Source of the DNA: Streptomyces sp. NRRL S-31
Lineage (GTDB): Bacteria > Actinomycetota > Actinomycetes > Streptomycetales > Streptomycetaceae
Direction of reading: 5' to 3'
DNA length: 64,000 nt
Assembly (NCBI RefSeq): GCF_000718775.1
Contig: NZ_JOCB01000004.1
Location: 1 to 64,000 of the forward strand
Both the position numbers and the translations under genes were made by a program. Positions within the stretch are counted from its first letter, which is position 1. The number at the start of each line of letters is the position of its first letter. The notes beneath the pieces are model-generated. The model searched no databases. It was not told where the DNA came from and saw only the letters and a list, made by a program, of their open reading frames with translations. This document shows, piece by piece, positions 34,145 to 43,371 of this stretch.

Positions 34145-35392
34145 TCAGGGAGCCTGGATAGCGGCCGCGGTGTCGTAGGCGCCCCGGGCGGGGACGGCCG
34201 GGCTGTCCACCGGGATCTCCACCACCGCCGGAGTCCCGCGGCCGGCCCGCAGCGCGACCGCGGTCACCGGTGCCGCGATCAGCAGCAGCCCGGCCGCGAG
34301 GACCGCGCCCATGACCGGGAAGCCCGCCCACGCGGCCAGCAGGCTGCCGGTCAGCGGCCCGGCCGCCGTGCCCAGCGACGAGGCGGAGCCCACGAGCACC
34401 GCCCAGCGGCCGTGCGGGTCCAGCGAGGCGGCGAGGCCGATGAGGTACGACAGCACGACCGGGTAGAGCAGGTTCCAGGCGATCTCGCCCGCGGCGAAGG
34501 ACGCGAGGCCGGTCGCGGACGCGCTCAGCGCGACACAGCCGGCGATCAGGGCCGTACCGGCGCCGATGGGCAGCGCCCGGCCGAACCTCGGGCCGAGCGC
34601 CCCCGCGCCCGTCACCCCCAGCAGCCCCGCCCCGAGCGCGACGGCGAAGACCGCCCCCACCGTGGACTCCGACAGGTGGGCCTGGACCAGGCCGATGCGC
34701 CCGCTCACCCCCCACAGCGCGTTCTGGGCCAGCGACCAGCAGGGCATCGTGGCGGCGAGGACCAGCCCGCGGCGCAGGTGCGGCGGACGGGCGGCGGACC
34801 GCCGGCGGCGACCGCCCGGGGCGGGTGCCGGGCGGTCGCCGGTCGCGTGCCCGGGCAGGCGTCCGGGCAGGCGTCCGGTGAGCGGCCACACGGCGAGCGC
34901 GGTGAGCGCGAGCGCCGCCAGCGGCTGGGCGTGCCCCGGCCCGAGGTGCGGCACCGCCAGACAGAGCGCGCCCGCGAGCGCGGACACCCCGAGGAGCCCC
35001 AGCGTGGTCACCCGGTGCGGGTCGCGCTGGGCCGCGATGCCGCTCACGGCCACCGCGGTGACCGTGCCGGACCCGGCTCCGCCGAGCACGGCGCCCGCGA
35101 CCACGGCCGGCACGGCGTCGGTGAGGGCGGCCCCGCCGTATCCGAGGACGGCGAGCGCGAGGCCGACGCGGGCCGCGCGCCGCGCCCCCGCCCGGTCGAC
35201 CCGGGAGGCCAGGAGGAACCCGGCGCTCGCCGAGCCCAGCAGCAGGGCGCTGCCGACGGCACCGGCCTGAGTGGCCGTCAGCGGCAGTCCCGCCGCCAGG
35301 CGTCCGACCGTCGTCGGCAGGAGATACGGGGCGAGGTACCCGGCCGTGAACAGGGCGGCGAGGGGCCAGGGCGGGGTGCGGCGGGCGGACAC
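34145..35392 (-). CDS. MFS transporter
   Basis: The 415-residue protein has about twelve hydrophobic segments in the two-bundle major facilitator pattern, with a charged loop (about 185-215, Arg/Pro-rich) between halves. It begins S-A-R-R-T-P-P-W-P-L-A-A-L. I chose GTG 35392, which has a weak GGGAA nearby; an upstream TTG at 35485 would add 31 residues of polar, non-conserved sequence. The substrate is unknown. It is divergent from the glucarate catabolic pair, so it might export or import a related compound, but nothing in the sequence proves this. Confidence 0.85.
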   Translation of the reverse strand: MSARRTPPWPLAALFTAGYLAPYLLPTTVGRLAAGLPLTATQAGAVGSALLLGSASAGFLLASRVDRAGARRAARVGLALAVLGYGGAALTDAVPAVVAGAVLGGAGSGTVTAVAVSGIAAQRDPHRVTTLGLLGVSALAGALCLAVPHLGPGHAQPLAALALTALAVWPLTGRLPGRLPGHATGDRPAPAPGGRRRRSAARPPHLRRGLVLAATMPCWSLAQNALWGVSGRIGLVQAHLSESTVGAVFAVALGAGLLGVTGAGALGPRFGRALPIGAGTALIAGCVALSASATGLASFAAGEIAWNLLYPVVLSYLIGLAASLDPHGRWAVLVGSASSLGTAAGPLTGSLLAAWAGFPVMGAVLAAGLLLIAAPVTAVALRAGRGTPAVVEIPVDSPAVPARGAYDTAAAIQAP

Positions 35393-35585
35393 GGGCGTTC
35401 CCAGGGGAGGCGAAAGGAGCGGCGCGGAAAGGGAGATGAAGGGGGAGCGGGCGACGGCCGTCGACGGACGGGAACGCGCGAGCAAGTTGTATCAAGCACG
35501 CGGTAACGGAAGAAGGCCGATGGGTGTGATCTGGACCACGGTCGCGTTTGGTGCTGGTGGGGGAGGGTAGAAGCGTCTAGCCTTC

Positions 35586-35601
35586 GTTCTCATATGTAGA
35601 C
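35586..35601. promoter_or_regulatory. Possible operator upstream of the glucarate genes
   Basis: An AT-rich imperfect palindrome of the form GTnnnCATATGnnnAC sits 26 nt before the GTG at 35627. It is markedly AT-richer than its surroundings and could be bound by a GntR- or IclR-type regulator. No regulator gene is next to it in this window. Confidence 0.35.
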
Positions 35602-35626
35602 ACTATTCACAAGGGGAGATGGTCCG

Positions 35627-36574
35627 GTGAGCGGTGACCCGGCTCCGCAGGACGTGGCGCGGCGACTGCGGGAGGGGATGGCGCGCGGCGTGCTCTCCTT
35701 CCCGCTCACCGCCTTCCACGGCGACGGCGCCCTCGATCCCGACGGCTTCCGCGCCCATGTGGCCGGCCGGCTCGCGGCCGGACCCGGCGCCCTCTTCCCG
35801 GCCTGCGGCACCGGCGAGTTCTTCTCGCTGGACGAGGACGAGTACCGCCAGGTCGTCAGCGCCGCCGTCGAGGAGACGGCCGGCCGGGTGCCCGTGGTGG
35901 CCGGCACCGGGTACGGCTGGGCGCAGGCCGCCCGGTTCGCGCGGATCGCCGAGGAGGCGGGCGCCGACGCCCTGCTCGTGCTGCCGCACTACCTGACCGA
36001 CGCGCCACAGGACGGCCTCGCCGCCCAGCTGGAGCGGCTCGCCGCCCGCACCCGGCTGCCGCTCATCGCCTACCAGCGCGGCCAAGTCGCCTACACCGCC
36101 GACTCGTTGCGCCGCATCGCCCGGATTCCGAACGTCATCGGCCTCAAGGACGGCCACAGCGACCTCGACCGCCTCCAGCGCCTCACCCTCGCCGCCCCCG
36201 ACGGCTTCCTCTTCTTCAACGGCGCCGCCACGGCCGAGATCCAGGCCCGCGCCTACGCCACCGTCGGCGTCCCCGCCTACTCCTCCGCCGTGCACGCCTT
36301 CGCCCCCGAGATCGCCGGCGCCTTCTTCACCGCGCTGCGCGAGGCGGACCACGGCGCCGTCGACAAGCTGCTGCGCGCCTTCTACGTCCCGTTCGTCGAA
36401 CTGCGCGACCGCACGCCCGGATACGCCGTGTCCCTGGTGAAGGCGGCGGCCCGGCTGCGCGGGCAGCCCGTCGGGCCGGTGCGCGCCCCGCTCGCCGACC
36501 CCTCGCCCGCCGACCTCGCCGACCTCAGGGCGCTGCTCACCGCCGGCCTGGACCTCGTAGGAGCCTCCCTGTGA
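35627..36574 (+). CDS. 5-dehydro-4-deoxyglucarate dehydratase (DapA/DHDPS family)
   Basis: The 315-residue TIM-barrel protein matches the KdgD-type branch of the dihydrodipicolinate synthase superfamily. It contains P-A-C-G-T-G-E-F near residue 64, I-A-Y-Q-R-G-Q near 144 and the Schiff-base lysine in V-I-G-L-K-D-G-H near 172. KdgD decarboxylates and dehydrates 5-dehydro-4-deoxyglucarate to 2,5-dioxopentanoate. The next gene is a glucarate dehydratase, which supplies that substrate, strongly supporting the call. GTG 35627 has GGGGAG (35613-35618) 8 nt upstream. The two genes overlap by 4 nt. Confidence 0.88.
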   Translation: MSGDPAPQDVARRLREGMARGVLSFPLTAFHGDGALDPDGFRAHVAGRLAAGPGALFPACGTGEFFSLDEDEYRQVVSAAVEETAGRVPVVAGTGYGWAQAARFARIAEEAGADALLVLPHYLTDAPQDGLAAQLERLAARTRLPLIAYQRGQVAYTADSLRRIARIPNVIGLKDGHSDLDRLQRLTLAAPDGFLFFNGAATAEIQARAYATVGVPAYSSAVHAFAPEIAGAFFTALREADHGAVDKLLRAFYVPFVELRDRTPGYAVSLVKAAARLRGQPVGPVRAPLADPSPADLADLRALLTAGLDLVGASL

Positions 36575-37860
36575 CCCGTGACCTGACCATCGCCGAGGTG
36601 CGGCTGACGCCGGTCCTGGTCGCCGACGCGCCGCTGCTCAACACCCAGGGCGTGCACCAGCCGTACACCCCCCGGCTGATCGTGGAGGTCGTCACGGCCG
36701 GGGGGGTCACCGGCATCGGCGAGACCTACGGCGACACCAAGTACCTGGAACTGGCCCGGGCGCTGGCCGGACGGCTCGTCGGGCGATCGGTCATGGATGT
36801 GAACGGGCTCGAGGGGATCGACGTCGCCGTGGACGCCTCCCGGGTGGAGGGCCAGACGGACGCCGGCGGGCTGCGCGGGGTGCAGACCGCCGGCAAACTG
36901 CGGCTGTCCGTGCTGTCCGCCTTCGAGGTCGCCTGCCTCGACGCCCAGGGCAGGGCGTTCGGCCTGCCCGTGCACGCGCTGCTCGGCGGCAGGGTGCGCG
37001 ACGCGGTCGAGTACAGCGCCTACCTCTTCTACAAGTGGGACGGGCACCCGGCGGGCGTCCCGGCCGAGCCGGACGAGTGGGGTGCCGCGCTCGACCCGGC
37101 GGGCGTGGTGGCGCAGGCACGCCGGTTCCAGGAGCGGTACGGCTTCGGCTCGTTCAAGCTCAAGGGCGGGGTCTTCCCGCCCGAGGAGGAGATCGCCGCC
37201 GTCCGCGCCCTCGCCGACGCTTTCCCCGGACATCCGCTGCGGCTCGACCCCAACGGCGCCTGGTCGGTCGGTACCTCGCTGGCGGTCGCGCGCGAACTCG
37301 GCGACGTCCTGGAGTACCTGGAGGACCCGGCACTGGGCACGCCCGCCATGGCGGAGGTCGCCGCGCGGACCGGCACCCCGCTGGCCACCAACATGTGCGT
37401 GACCACCTTCGAGGAGATCAAGGAGGCGTTCACCAGGGGCGCCGTGCAGGTCGTGCTCTCGGACCACCACTACTGGGGCGGGCTGCGCAACACCCAGCGG
37501 CTCGCGGCGATCTGCGCCGCCTTCGGCGTCGGGGTGTCCATGCACTCCAACACCCATCTCGGCATCAGCCTGGCAGCGATGACCCAGGTGGCGGCCACGG
37601 TCCCCGGCCTCCACCACGCCTGCGACTCGCACTACCCCTGGCAGTCCGAGGACGTCCTCACCGAACGGCTCTCCTTCACCGGCGGCCGGGTCGCGGTGTC
37701 CGACGCGCCCGGCCTCGGCGTCGAACTGGACCGGGACGAACTCGCCCGGCTGCACCGGCGCTGGGCCGACGACGACGGCACGTTCCGGGACCGCGACGAC
37801 GCGGCGGCGATGCGCGCGGCCCGGCCGGGCTGGCGGACCCCGGTGATGCCCCGCTGGTGA
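36571..37860 (+). CDS. Glucarate dehydratase (enolase superfamily)
   Basis: The 429-residue enolase-superfamily enzyme carries the K196-x-K198 pair in F-K-L-K-G-G, metal ligand D226 in L-D-P-N-G-A-W, and the general base H325 in M-H-S-N-T-H-L-G, the glucarate dehydratase pattern. It removes water from D-glucarate (and often L-idarate) to give 5-dehydro-4-deoxyglucarate, the substrate of the enzyme encoded just upstream. The GTG start overlaps that gene's stop. The last step to 2-oxoglutarate, a dioxopentanoate dehydrogenase, is not encoded in the window. Confidence 0.9.
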   Translation: MTRDLTIAEVRLTPVLVADAPLLNTQGVHQPYTPRLIVEVVTAGGVTGIGETYGDTKYLELARALAGRLVGRSVMDVNGLEGIDVAVDASRVEGQTDAGGLRGVQTAGKLRLSVLSAFEVACLDAQGRAFGLPVHALLGGRVRDAVEYSAYLFYKWDGHPAGVPAEPDEWGAALDPAGVVAQARRFQERYGFGSFKLKGGVFPPEEEIAAVRALADAFPGHPLRLDPNGAWSVGTSLAVARELGDVLEYLEDPALGTPAMAEVAARTGTPLATNMCVTTFEEIKEAFTRGAVQVVLSDHHYWGGLRNTQRLAAICAAFGVGVSMHSNTHLGISLAAMTQVAATVPGLHHACDSHYPWQSEDVLTERLSFTGGRVAVSDAPGLGVELDRDELARLHRRWADDDGTFRDRDDAAAMRAARPGWRTPVMPRW

Positions 37861-37930
37861 CCGGCGCGCCCGTCCCGGTGCGTGACCTGGTGCACACTGG
37901 CCAGAACCGCACCACGCCAGGGAGCGCACC

Positions 37931-39088
37931 GTGACGCCGTCGCACATTCTCACCGGAGAGGAACCGGAACACCTCACCCAGGCAGCGCGCCGCCAGGCCC
38001 GGGTCGACCCGCTCGCCGCGCTGCGCGCCCCCGGGGACCCGCCCTGGGACGTCTACCTCACCGGCACCGTCTTCCTCGACATCATCTTCACCGGCCTGGA
38101 CACGGCGCCGGTACGCGGCACCGAGTCCTGGGCCCGGGGCATGGGTTCCAGCCCCGGCGGGGTCGCCAACATGGCCGCCGCCCTGGCCCGGCTCGGCCTG
38201 CGCACGGCCCTGGCCGCCGCCTTCGGCGACGACCACTACGGCGAGTACTGCTGGGACGCGCTGGAACAGGGCGAGGGCATCGACCTCGCCGCCTCGCGCA
38301 CCGTGCCCGGCTGGCACTCGCCGGTCACCGTCTCCATGGCCTACGAGGGCGAGCGGACCATGGTCTCGCACGGGCACGAGCCGCCGCCCGAGGCCGTCTT
38401 CGGCCAGGACGGGGCCCCGGCCCGGCCGCCCCGCGCGCGGGCCGCCGTCGCCTCCCTCACCCCGGGCCGCAGCGCCCCGTGGATCGCCGACGCCGCCCGC
38501 GCGGGCACCCGCATCTTCGCCGACGTCGGCTGGGACGAGACGGGCGCGTGGGACCTGTCCGGCCTCGCCGACCTGGAGCACTGCGAGGCGTTCCTGCCCA
38601 ACGCGGAGGAGGCGAAGCGGTACACCGGCGCCGACTGCCCGCGCCAGGCCGCGCACGCCCTGGCCGAACACGTGCCGGTGGCCGTGGTGACGCTGGGCTC
38701 CGACGGGGCGTACGCGGTGGACCGGCGGACGGGGGAGACGGCGGAGGTGCCGGCGATCGCGGTGGAGGCGCTGGACCCGACCGGCGCGGGCGACGTGTTC
38801 GTCGCCGGGTTCGTGACGGGCACGCTGGCCGGCTGGCCGCTGGCGGACCGGCTGGCCTTCGCGGGGCTGACGGCCGCGCTGTCGGTCCAGGAGTTCGGGG
38901 GCTCGCTGTCGGCGCCGGGCTGGTCGGAGATCGGCGCCTGGTGGCGGCGCGTGCAGTCCGTGCCGGGCCAGGAGCCGGCGGCCCTGAGCCGGTACGCCTT
39001 CCTGGAGGGCCTGGTCCCCGAGGAACTGGACCGCCCCTGGCCGCTGCGCCGGGCGGTCCCCACGATCGGCTTCCGGCGCTCGCTGTGA
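37931..39088 (+). CDS. PfkB family carbohydrate kinase
   Basis: The 385-residue ribokinase-like protein has the G-G-V-A-N-M-A-A-A-L-A-R substrate-binding motif near residue 77 and the C-terminal signature D-P-T-G-A-G-D-V-F-V-A-G-F near 280, whose aspartate is the catalytic base. The sugar substrate is not readable; candidates include ribose, fructose, 2-keto-3-deoxygluconate or nucleosides. Co-location with glucarate genes makes a keto-sugar acid conceivable, but a KDG kinase is not needed for the pathway above. GTG 37931 has AGGGAG 6 nt upstream. It is 70 nt after the dehydratase. Confidence 0.86.
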   Translation: MTPSHILTGEEPEHLTQAARRQARVDPLAALRAPGDPPWDVYLTGTVFLDIIFTGLDTAPVRGTESWARGMGSSPGGVANMAAALARLGLRTALAAAFGDDHYGEYCWDALEQGEGIDLAASRTVPGWHSPVTVSMAYEGERTMVSHGHEPPPEAVFGQDGAPARPPRARAAVASLTPGRSAPWIADAARAGTRIFADVGWDETGAWDLSGLADLEHCEAFLPNAEEAKRYTGADCPRQAAHALAEHVPVAVVTLGSDGAYAVDRRTGETAEVPAIAVEALDPTGAGDVFVAGFVTGTLAGWPLADRLAFAGLTAALSVQEFGGSLSAPGWSEIGAWWRRVQSVPGQEPAALSRYAFLEGLVPEELDRPWPLRRAVPTIGFRRSL

Positions 39089-39095
39089 CGGTCAG

Positions 39096-39165
39096 CAGAC
39101 AGAAGCAGACAGAAGCAGACAGAAGCAGACAGAAGCGGACCGGAGCGGACCGGAGCGGACCGGAG
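39096..39165. repeat. 10-bp tandem array, seven units in two families
   Basis: CAGACAGAAG occurs four times (39096-39135) followed by CGGACCGGAG three times (39136-39165), all in the same 10-bp register, starting 7 nt after the kinase stop. The two families look related (C-G/A-G-A-C-pattern), as if one arose from the other. Confidence 0.92.
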
Positions 39166-39309
39166 CAGGACCGCGGCGGGTCCGGGCGGACCGGGCGTTC
39201 GAAAAGCCCTACGGGCTTGTCGGTGCCCCGTCGTACCCTGGACAGTGCGAGGCCGCCCTCAGCTACGCGGCCGTGACGAGGAGGAAGCGCAGGCCTTCAG
39301 CGCCGGCCC

Positions 39310-40389
<1,080 letters not shown>

Positions 40390-40401
40390 ACCAGCACGAC
40401 C

Positions 40402-40899
40402 ATGTCGATCGACGTCAACAACGAGTCCGGCACCGAGGTAGACGAGCAGGCGGTCCTCGACATCGCCCGCTACGCGCTCGCGCGGATGCGCATCCACCCG
40501 CTCTCCGAACTCTCGGTGATCGTCGTGGACGCCGACGCCATGGAGCAGCTGCACATCCAGTGGATGGACCTGCCGGGTCCGACCGATGTCATGTCGTTCC
40601 CGATGGACGAGCTCCGGCCGCCGTCCAAGGACGACGACGAGCCGCCGCAGGGGCTGCTCGGCGACATCGTGCTCTGCCCGGAGGTCGCCGCCAAGCAGGG
40701 CGCCGAGGCACCCACCCGGCACTCCATGGACGAGGAGTTGCAGCTGCTCACCGTCCACGGAGTGCTGCACCTGCTCGGGTACGACCACGAGGAGCCGGAC
40801 GAGAAGGCCGAGATGTTCGGCCTCCAGGCCGCCATCGTGGACGGCTGGCGGGCCGAGCGCGGCCTGACCGGCCCGTCCCCGGCGCCGACCGTCTCGTAA
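40402..40899 (+). CDS. ybeY: Endoribonuclease YbeY
   Basis: The 165-residue protein contains the zinc-binding motif [11 protein letters not shown] with H119, H123 and H129, characteristic of the YbeY/UPF0054 family. It acts on rRNA 3' ends and in quality control of 70S ribosomes. It lies between the phoH-like gene and the CorC-type gene with gaps of 12 and 9 nt, so co-transcription is certain in practice. ATG 40402 is the only sensible start. Confidence 0.97.
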   Translation: MSIDVNNESGTEVDEQAVLDIARYALARMRIHPLSELSVIVVDADAMEQLHIQWMDLPGPTDVMSFPMDELRPPSKDDDEPPQGLLGDIVLCPEVAAKQGAEAPTRHSMDEELQLLTVHGVLHLLGYDHEEPDEKAEMFGLQAAIVDGWRAERGLTGPSPAPTVS

Positions 40900-40908
40900 G
40901 CGGGCAGC

Positions 40909-42210
40909 ATGTCTCCGCAGATCGTGGTCGGCGCGATCGCGCTGGTCGTCGTCGCCTGGCTCGCCGCCTGCGCGGAGGCGGGCCTCGCGCGCGTCTCCAG
41001 CTTCCGCGCCGAGGAGGCCGTCAAGTCCGGCCGGCGCGGCAGCGCCCGGCTCGCCCAGGTCGCCGCCGACCCCACCCGCTACCTCAACCTGGCCCTGCTG
41101 GTCCGCGTGGCCTGCGAGATGGCCGCCGCGGCGCTGGTGACGTACGCCTGCCTCCAGGAGTTCGCCGCCACCTGGCAGGCGCTGCTGGTCGCCATCGGCG
41201 TGATGGTGCTCGTGTCGTACGTCGCCGTCGGCGTCTCCCCGCGCACCATCGGCCGCCAGCACCCCCTCAACACGGCGACCGTGGCGGCGTACGTGCTGCT
41301 GCCGCTGGCCCGCGTGATGGGACCCGTCCCCTCGCTGCTGATCCTGATCGGCAACGCGCTCACCCCCGGCAAGGGCTTCCGGCGCGGCCCGTTCGCCTCC
41401 GAGGCGGAGCTGCGCGCGCTGGTCGACCTCGCCGAGAAGGAGTCGCTGATCGAGGACGAGGAGCGCCGGATGGTGCACTCGGTCTTCGAGCTGGGCGACA
41501 CCCTGGTCCGCGAGGTGATGGTGCCGCGCACCGACCTGGTCACCATCGAGCGCTTCAAGACCATCCGGCAGGCCCTCACCCTCGCGCTCCGCTCGGGTTT
41601 CTCCCGCATCCCGGTGACCGGCGAGAACGAGGACGACATCGTCGGGATCGTGTACCTGAAGGACCTGGTCCGCAAGACGCACATCAGCCGGGAGGCGGAG
41701 GGCGACCTGGTGTCCACGGCGATGCGCCCGGCCGTCTTCGTGCCCGACACCAAGAACGCCGGCGACCTGCTGCGCGAGATGCAGAAGGAACGCAACCACG
41801 TCGCCGTCGTCATCGACGAGTACGGCGGCACCGCCGGCATCGTCACCATCGAGGACATCCTGGAGGAGATCGTCGGCGAGATCACCGACGAGTACGACCG
41901 GGAGATCCCGCCCGTGGAGGGCCTCGGCGACGACCGCTTCCGGGTCACCGCCCGCCTGGACATCACCGACCTCGGCGAGCTGTACGGGCTGGAGGAGTAC
42001 GACGACGAGGACGTGGAGACCGTCGGCGGACTGCTCGCCAAGGCCCTCGGCCGGGTGCCCATCGCGGGCGCGTCCGCCGGGGTCGAGCTGCCCGACGGAC
42101 GCTGTCTGCGGCTGACGGCGGAGGCCGCGGCCGGCCGCCGCAACAAGATCGTCACGGTCCTGGTCGAGCCGGTCCCGGTGCCCGTCGCCCAGGAGGGGAC
42201 ACCCGAGTGA
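40909..42210 (+). CDS. HlyC/CorC (HCC) family membrane protein with CBS domains
   Basis: The 433-residue protein has an N-terminal DUF21/CNNM transmembrane region (about 1-170), two CBS domains (about 195-320; V-M-V-P-R-T-D-L-V marks the first) and a C-terminal CorC_HlyC/transporter-associated domain (about 340-425). The family is linked to magnesium or cobalt efflux. Its place between ybeY and era is conserved in many bacteria. It overlaps the following gene by 4 nt (GTGA). The transported ion is inferred from family only. Confidence 0.93.
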   Translation: MSPQIVVGAIALVVVAWLAACAEAGLARVSSFRAEEAVKSGRRGSARLAQVAADPTRYLNLALLVRVACEMAAAALVTYACLQEFAATWQALLVAIGVMVLVSYVAVGVSPRTIGRQHPLNTATVAAYVLLPLARVMGPVPSLLILIGNALTPGKGFRRGPFASEAELRALVDLAEKESLIEDEERRMVHSVFELGDTLVREVMVPRTDLVTIERFKTIRQALTLALRSGFSRIPVTGENEDDIVGIVYLKDLVRKTHISREAEGDLVSTAMRPAVFVPDTKNAGDLLREMQKERNHVAVVIDEYGGTAGIVTIEDILEEIVGEITDEYDREIPPVEGLGDDRFRVTARLDITDLGELYGLEEYDDEDVETVGGLLAKALGRVPIAGASAGVELPDGRCLRLTAEAAAGRRNKIVTVLVEPVPVPVAQEGTPE

Positions 42211-42566
42211 CCCCCCGGGAGCTGCGCGCCCTGTGCCTGTCGTTCAACGCGGCCGTCGAGGACTTCCCGTTCAACCCGGAGACCTCGGTCTTCAAGGTGC
42301 TGGGGAAGATGTTCGCCCTGACGGCCCTGGACGCGCGGCCCCTGACGGTCAACCTCAAGTGCGACCCGGAGGACGCGCTCCGGCTGCGCGCCGCGCACGC
42401 CGGGCTGATCGCGCCCGGCTGGCACATGAACAAACGGCACTGGAACACCGTGACGGTGGACGGCGGACTCCCGGACCGGCTGGTCCGGGAGCTGGTCGAG
42501 GACTCCTACGACCTGGTCGTCGCCGGGCTGCCGCGCGCCGAGCGGCTACGGCTGGACCGCCCGTGA
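42207..42566 (+). CDS. MmcQ/YjbR family protein
   Basis: The 119-residue protein has the YjbR double-wing fold features: F-P-F-N-P-E-T-S-V-F-K-V near residue 18, L-K-C-D-P near 51, and a P-G-W-H-M-N-K-R-H-W motif near 72 that is diagnostic of the family. Its function is unknown although a DNA-binding role has been proposed for the fold. The GTG start overlaps the preceding stop, so it is part of the ybeY-era transcription unit. Confidence 0.9.
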   Translation: MTPRELRALCLSFNAAVEDFPFNPETSVFKVLGKMFALTALDARPLTVNLKCDPEDALRLRAAHAGLIAPGWHMNKRHWNTVTVDGGLPDRLVRELVEDSYDLVVAGLPRAERLRLDRP

Positions 42567-42652
42567 CCCGGAGGCCCGGGCCCCCGCGGGGCACCGGGGC
42601 GCCGGGGACCCCGTGACGGGGCGGAGCCGCCGGGGCTTCGTATGCTCGGGGC

Positions 42653-43006
42653 ATGACCGAGAGCAACGGGCTTGACCCCGAGGACCGCAAGATCGTCACC
42701 CTGGCCCGTTCCGCGCGGGCCCGCAACGGTGTGCCCGAGGGAGCGGCCGTACGGGACGAGACCGGGCGCACGTACGTCGCCGGGTCGGTGCGGCTCGCCT
42801 CGCTGCGGCTGAGCGCCCTGCGCACGGCCGTCGCCATGGCGGTGGCCTCGGGTGCCACGTCCCTGGAGGCGGCCGCGGTGGTGACGGAGGAGGAGTCCGT
42901 GGTGGCCGAGGACCTGGCCGCGGTGGCCGATCTCGGGGGCGCGGGGACGCCGGTGCTGCTGGCCTCGCCGGACGGCACCGTCCGGCGCACCGTGTCCGCC
43001 GGCTGA
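42653..43006 (+). CDS. Cytidine-deaminase-fold protein lacking the zinc ligands
   Basis: The 117-residue product aligns by pattern with short cytidine deaminases (V-R-D-E-T-G-R-T-Y-V-A-G-S-V near residue 32, then an R-T-A-V helix), but the catalytic C-A-E motif is replaced by S-A-L and the P-C-x-x-C motif is absent. The protein contains no cysteine at all. Deamination is therefore unlikely, and it may be a regulatory or structural relative. TATGCT (42641-42646) lies exactly 6 nt before ATG 42653 with no Shine-Dalgarno sequence. It sits in the slot before era where many Gram-positive bacteria carry an active cytidine deaminase. Confidence 0.75.
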   Translation: MTESNGLDPEDRKIVTLARSARARNGVPEGAAVRDETGRTYVAGSVRLASLRLSALRTAVAMAVASGATSLEAAAVVTEEESVVAEDLAAVADLGGAGTPVLLASPDGTVRRTVSAG

Positions 43007-43050
43007 CGTACCGGGGCCGTGCCCCGGGCCCCACGCGCCCGGGGCGGGCC

Positions 43051-43287
43051 GCACGGAAGGTCTTGCTCGGCGAGACCTGGAGCGGGGCGCCCCGGTTCGG
43101 CCGGGCCGAGGTGACGCTCACCGCGAGCGCCCGGGACACCCGGGAGTCGGCGAGCGCCGCCTTCCCCGCCGTGCCCTGGCCGCTGGCGGCGCTGGTCTGC
43201 GCCGCCGCGCCGACCGGGACGCTGCTGGTCACGGTGCGCCGGGCCCGCGCCCGCCGGTCCGCGCCGGGACGGCCGTCCCGGACGTAG
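43051..43287 (+). pseudogene. Remnant: C-terminal end of a membrane-anchored protein
   Basis: About 75 codons in one frame have an almost perfect G/C third position (only one exception from 43063 to the stop), a strong coding signature. Yet there is no credible start: only a TTG at 43063 without a ribosome-binding site. The translation reads like a C-terminal tail: an extracellular-type Ser/Thr/Ala stretch, a hydrophobic membrane segment (W-P-L-A-A-L-V-C-A-A-A) and a positively charged R-R-A-R-A-R-R stop-transfer end. I interpret it as the 3' remnant of a secreted, membrane-anchored protein whose 5' part was deleted. The 365-nt gap before era holds nothing else. Confidence 0.6.
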
Positions 43288-43371
43288 CCGGCCGCCTGCC
43301 GGACCGCCGTGCCGGGGCCGGTGGACCGGGGCGGTACGGTCCAGCCCCGTGGATCAGGGACAATGAACGCC

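Noticed and set aside
39096..39165. Repeat array considered as CRISPR
   Set aside because: Units of 10 bp abut without spacers and no cas genes exist nearby.
40560..42566. Apparent fusion frame of 668 codons ending in the YjbR protein
   Set aside because: Only the last 119 codons (from GTG 42207) match a protein family; the upstream part is the shadow of the ybeY and CorC genes.
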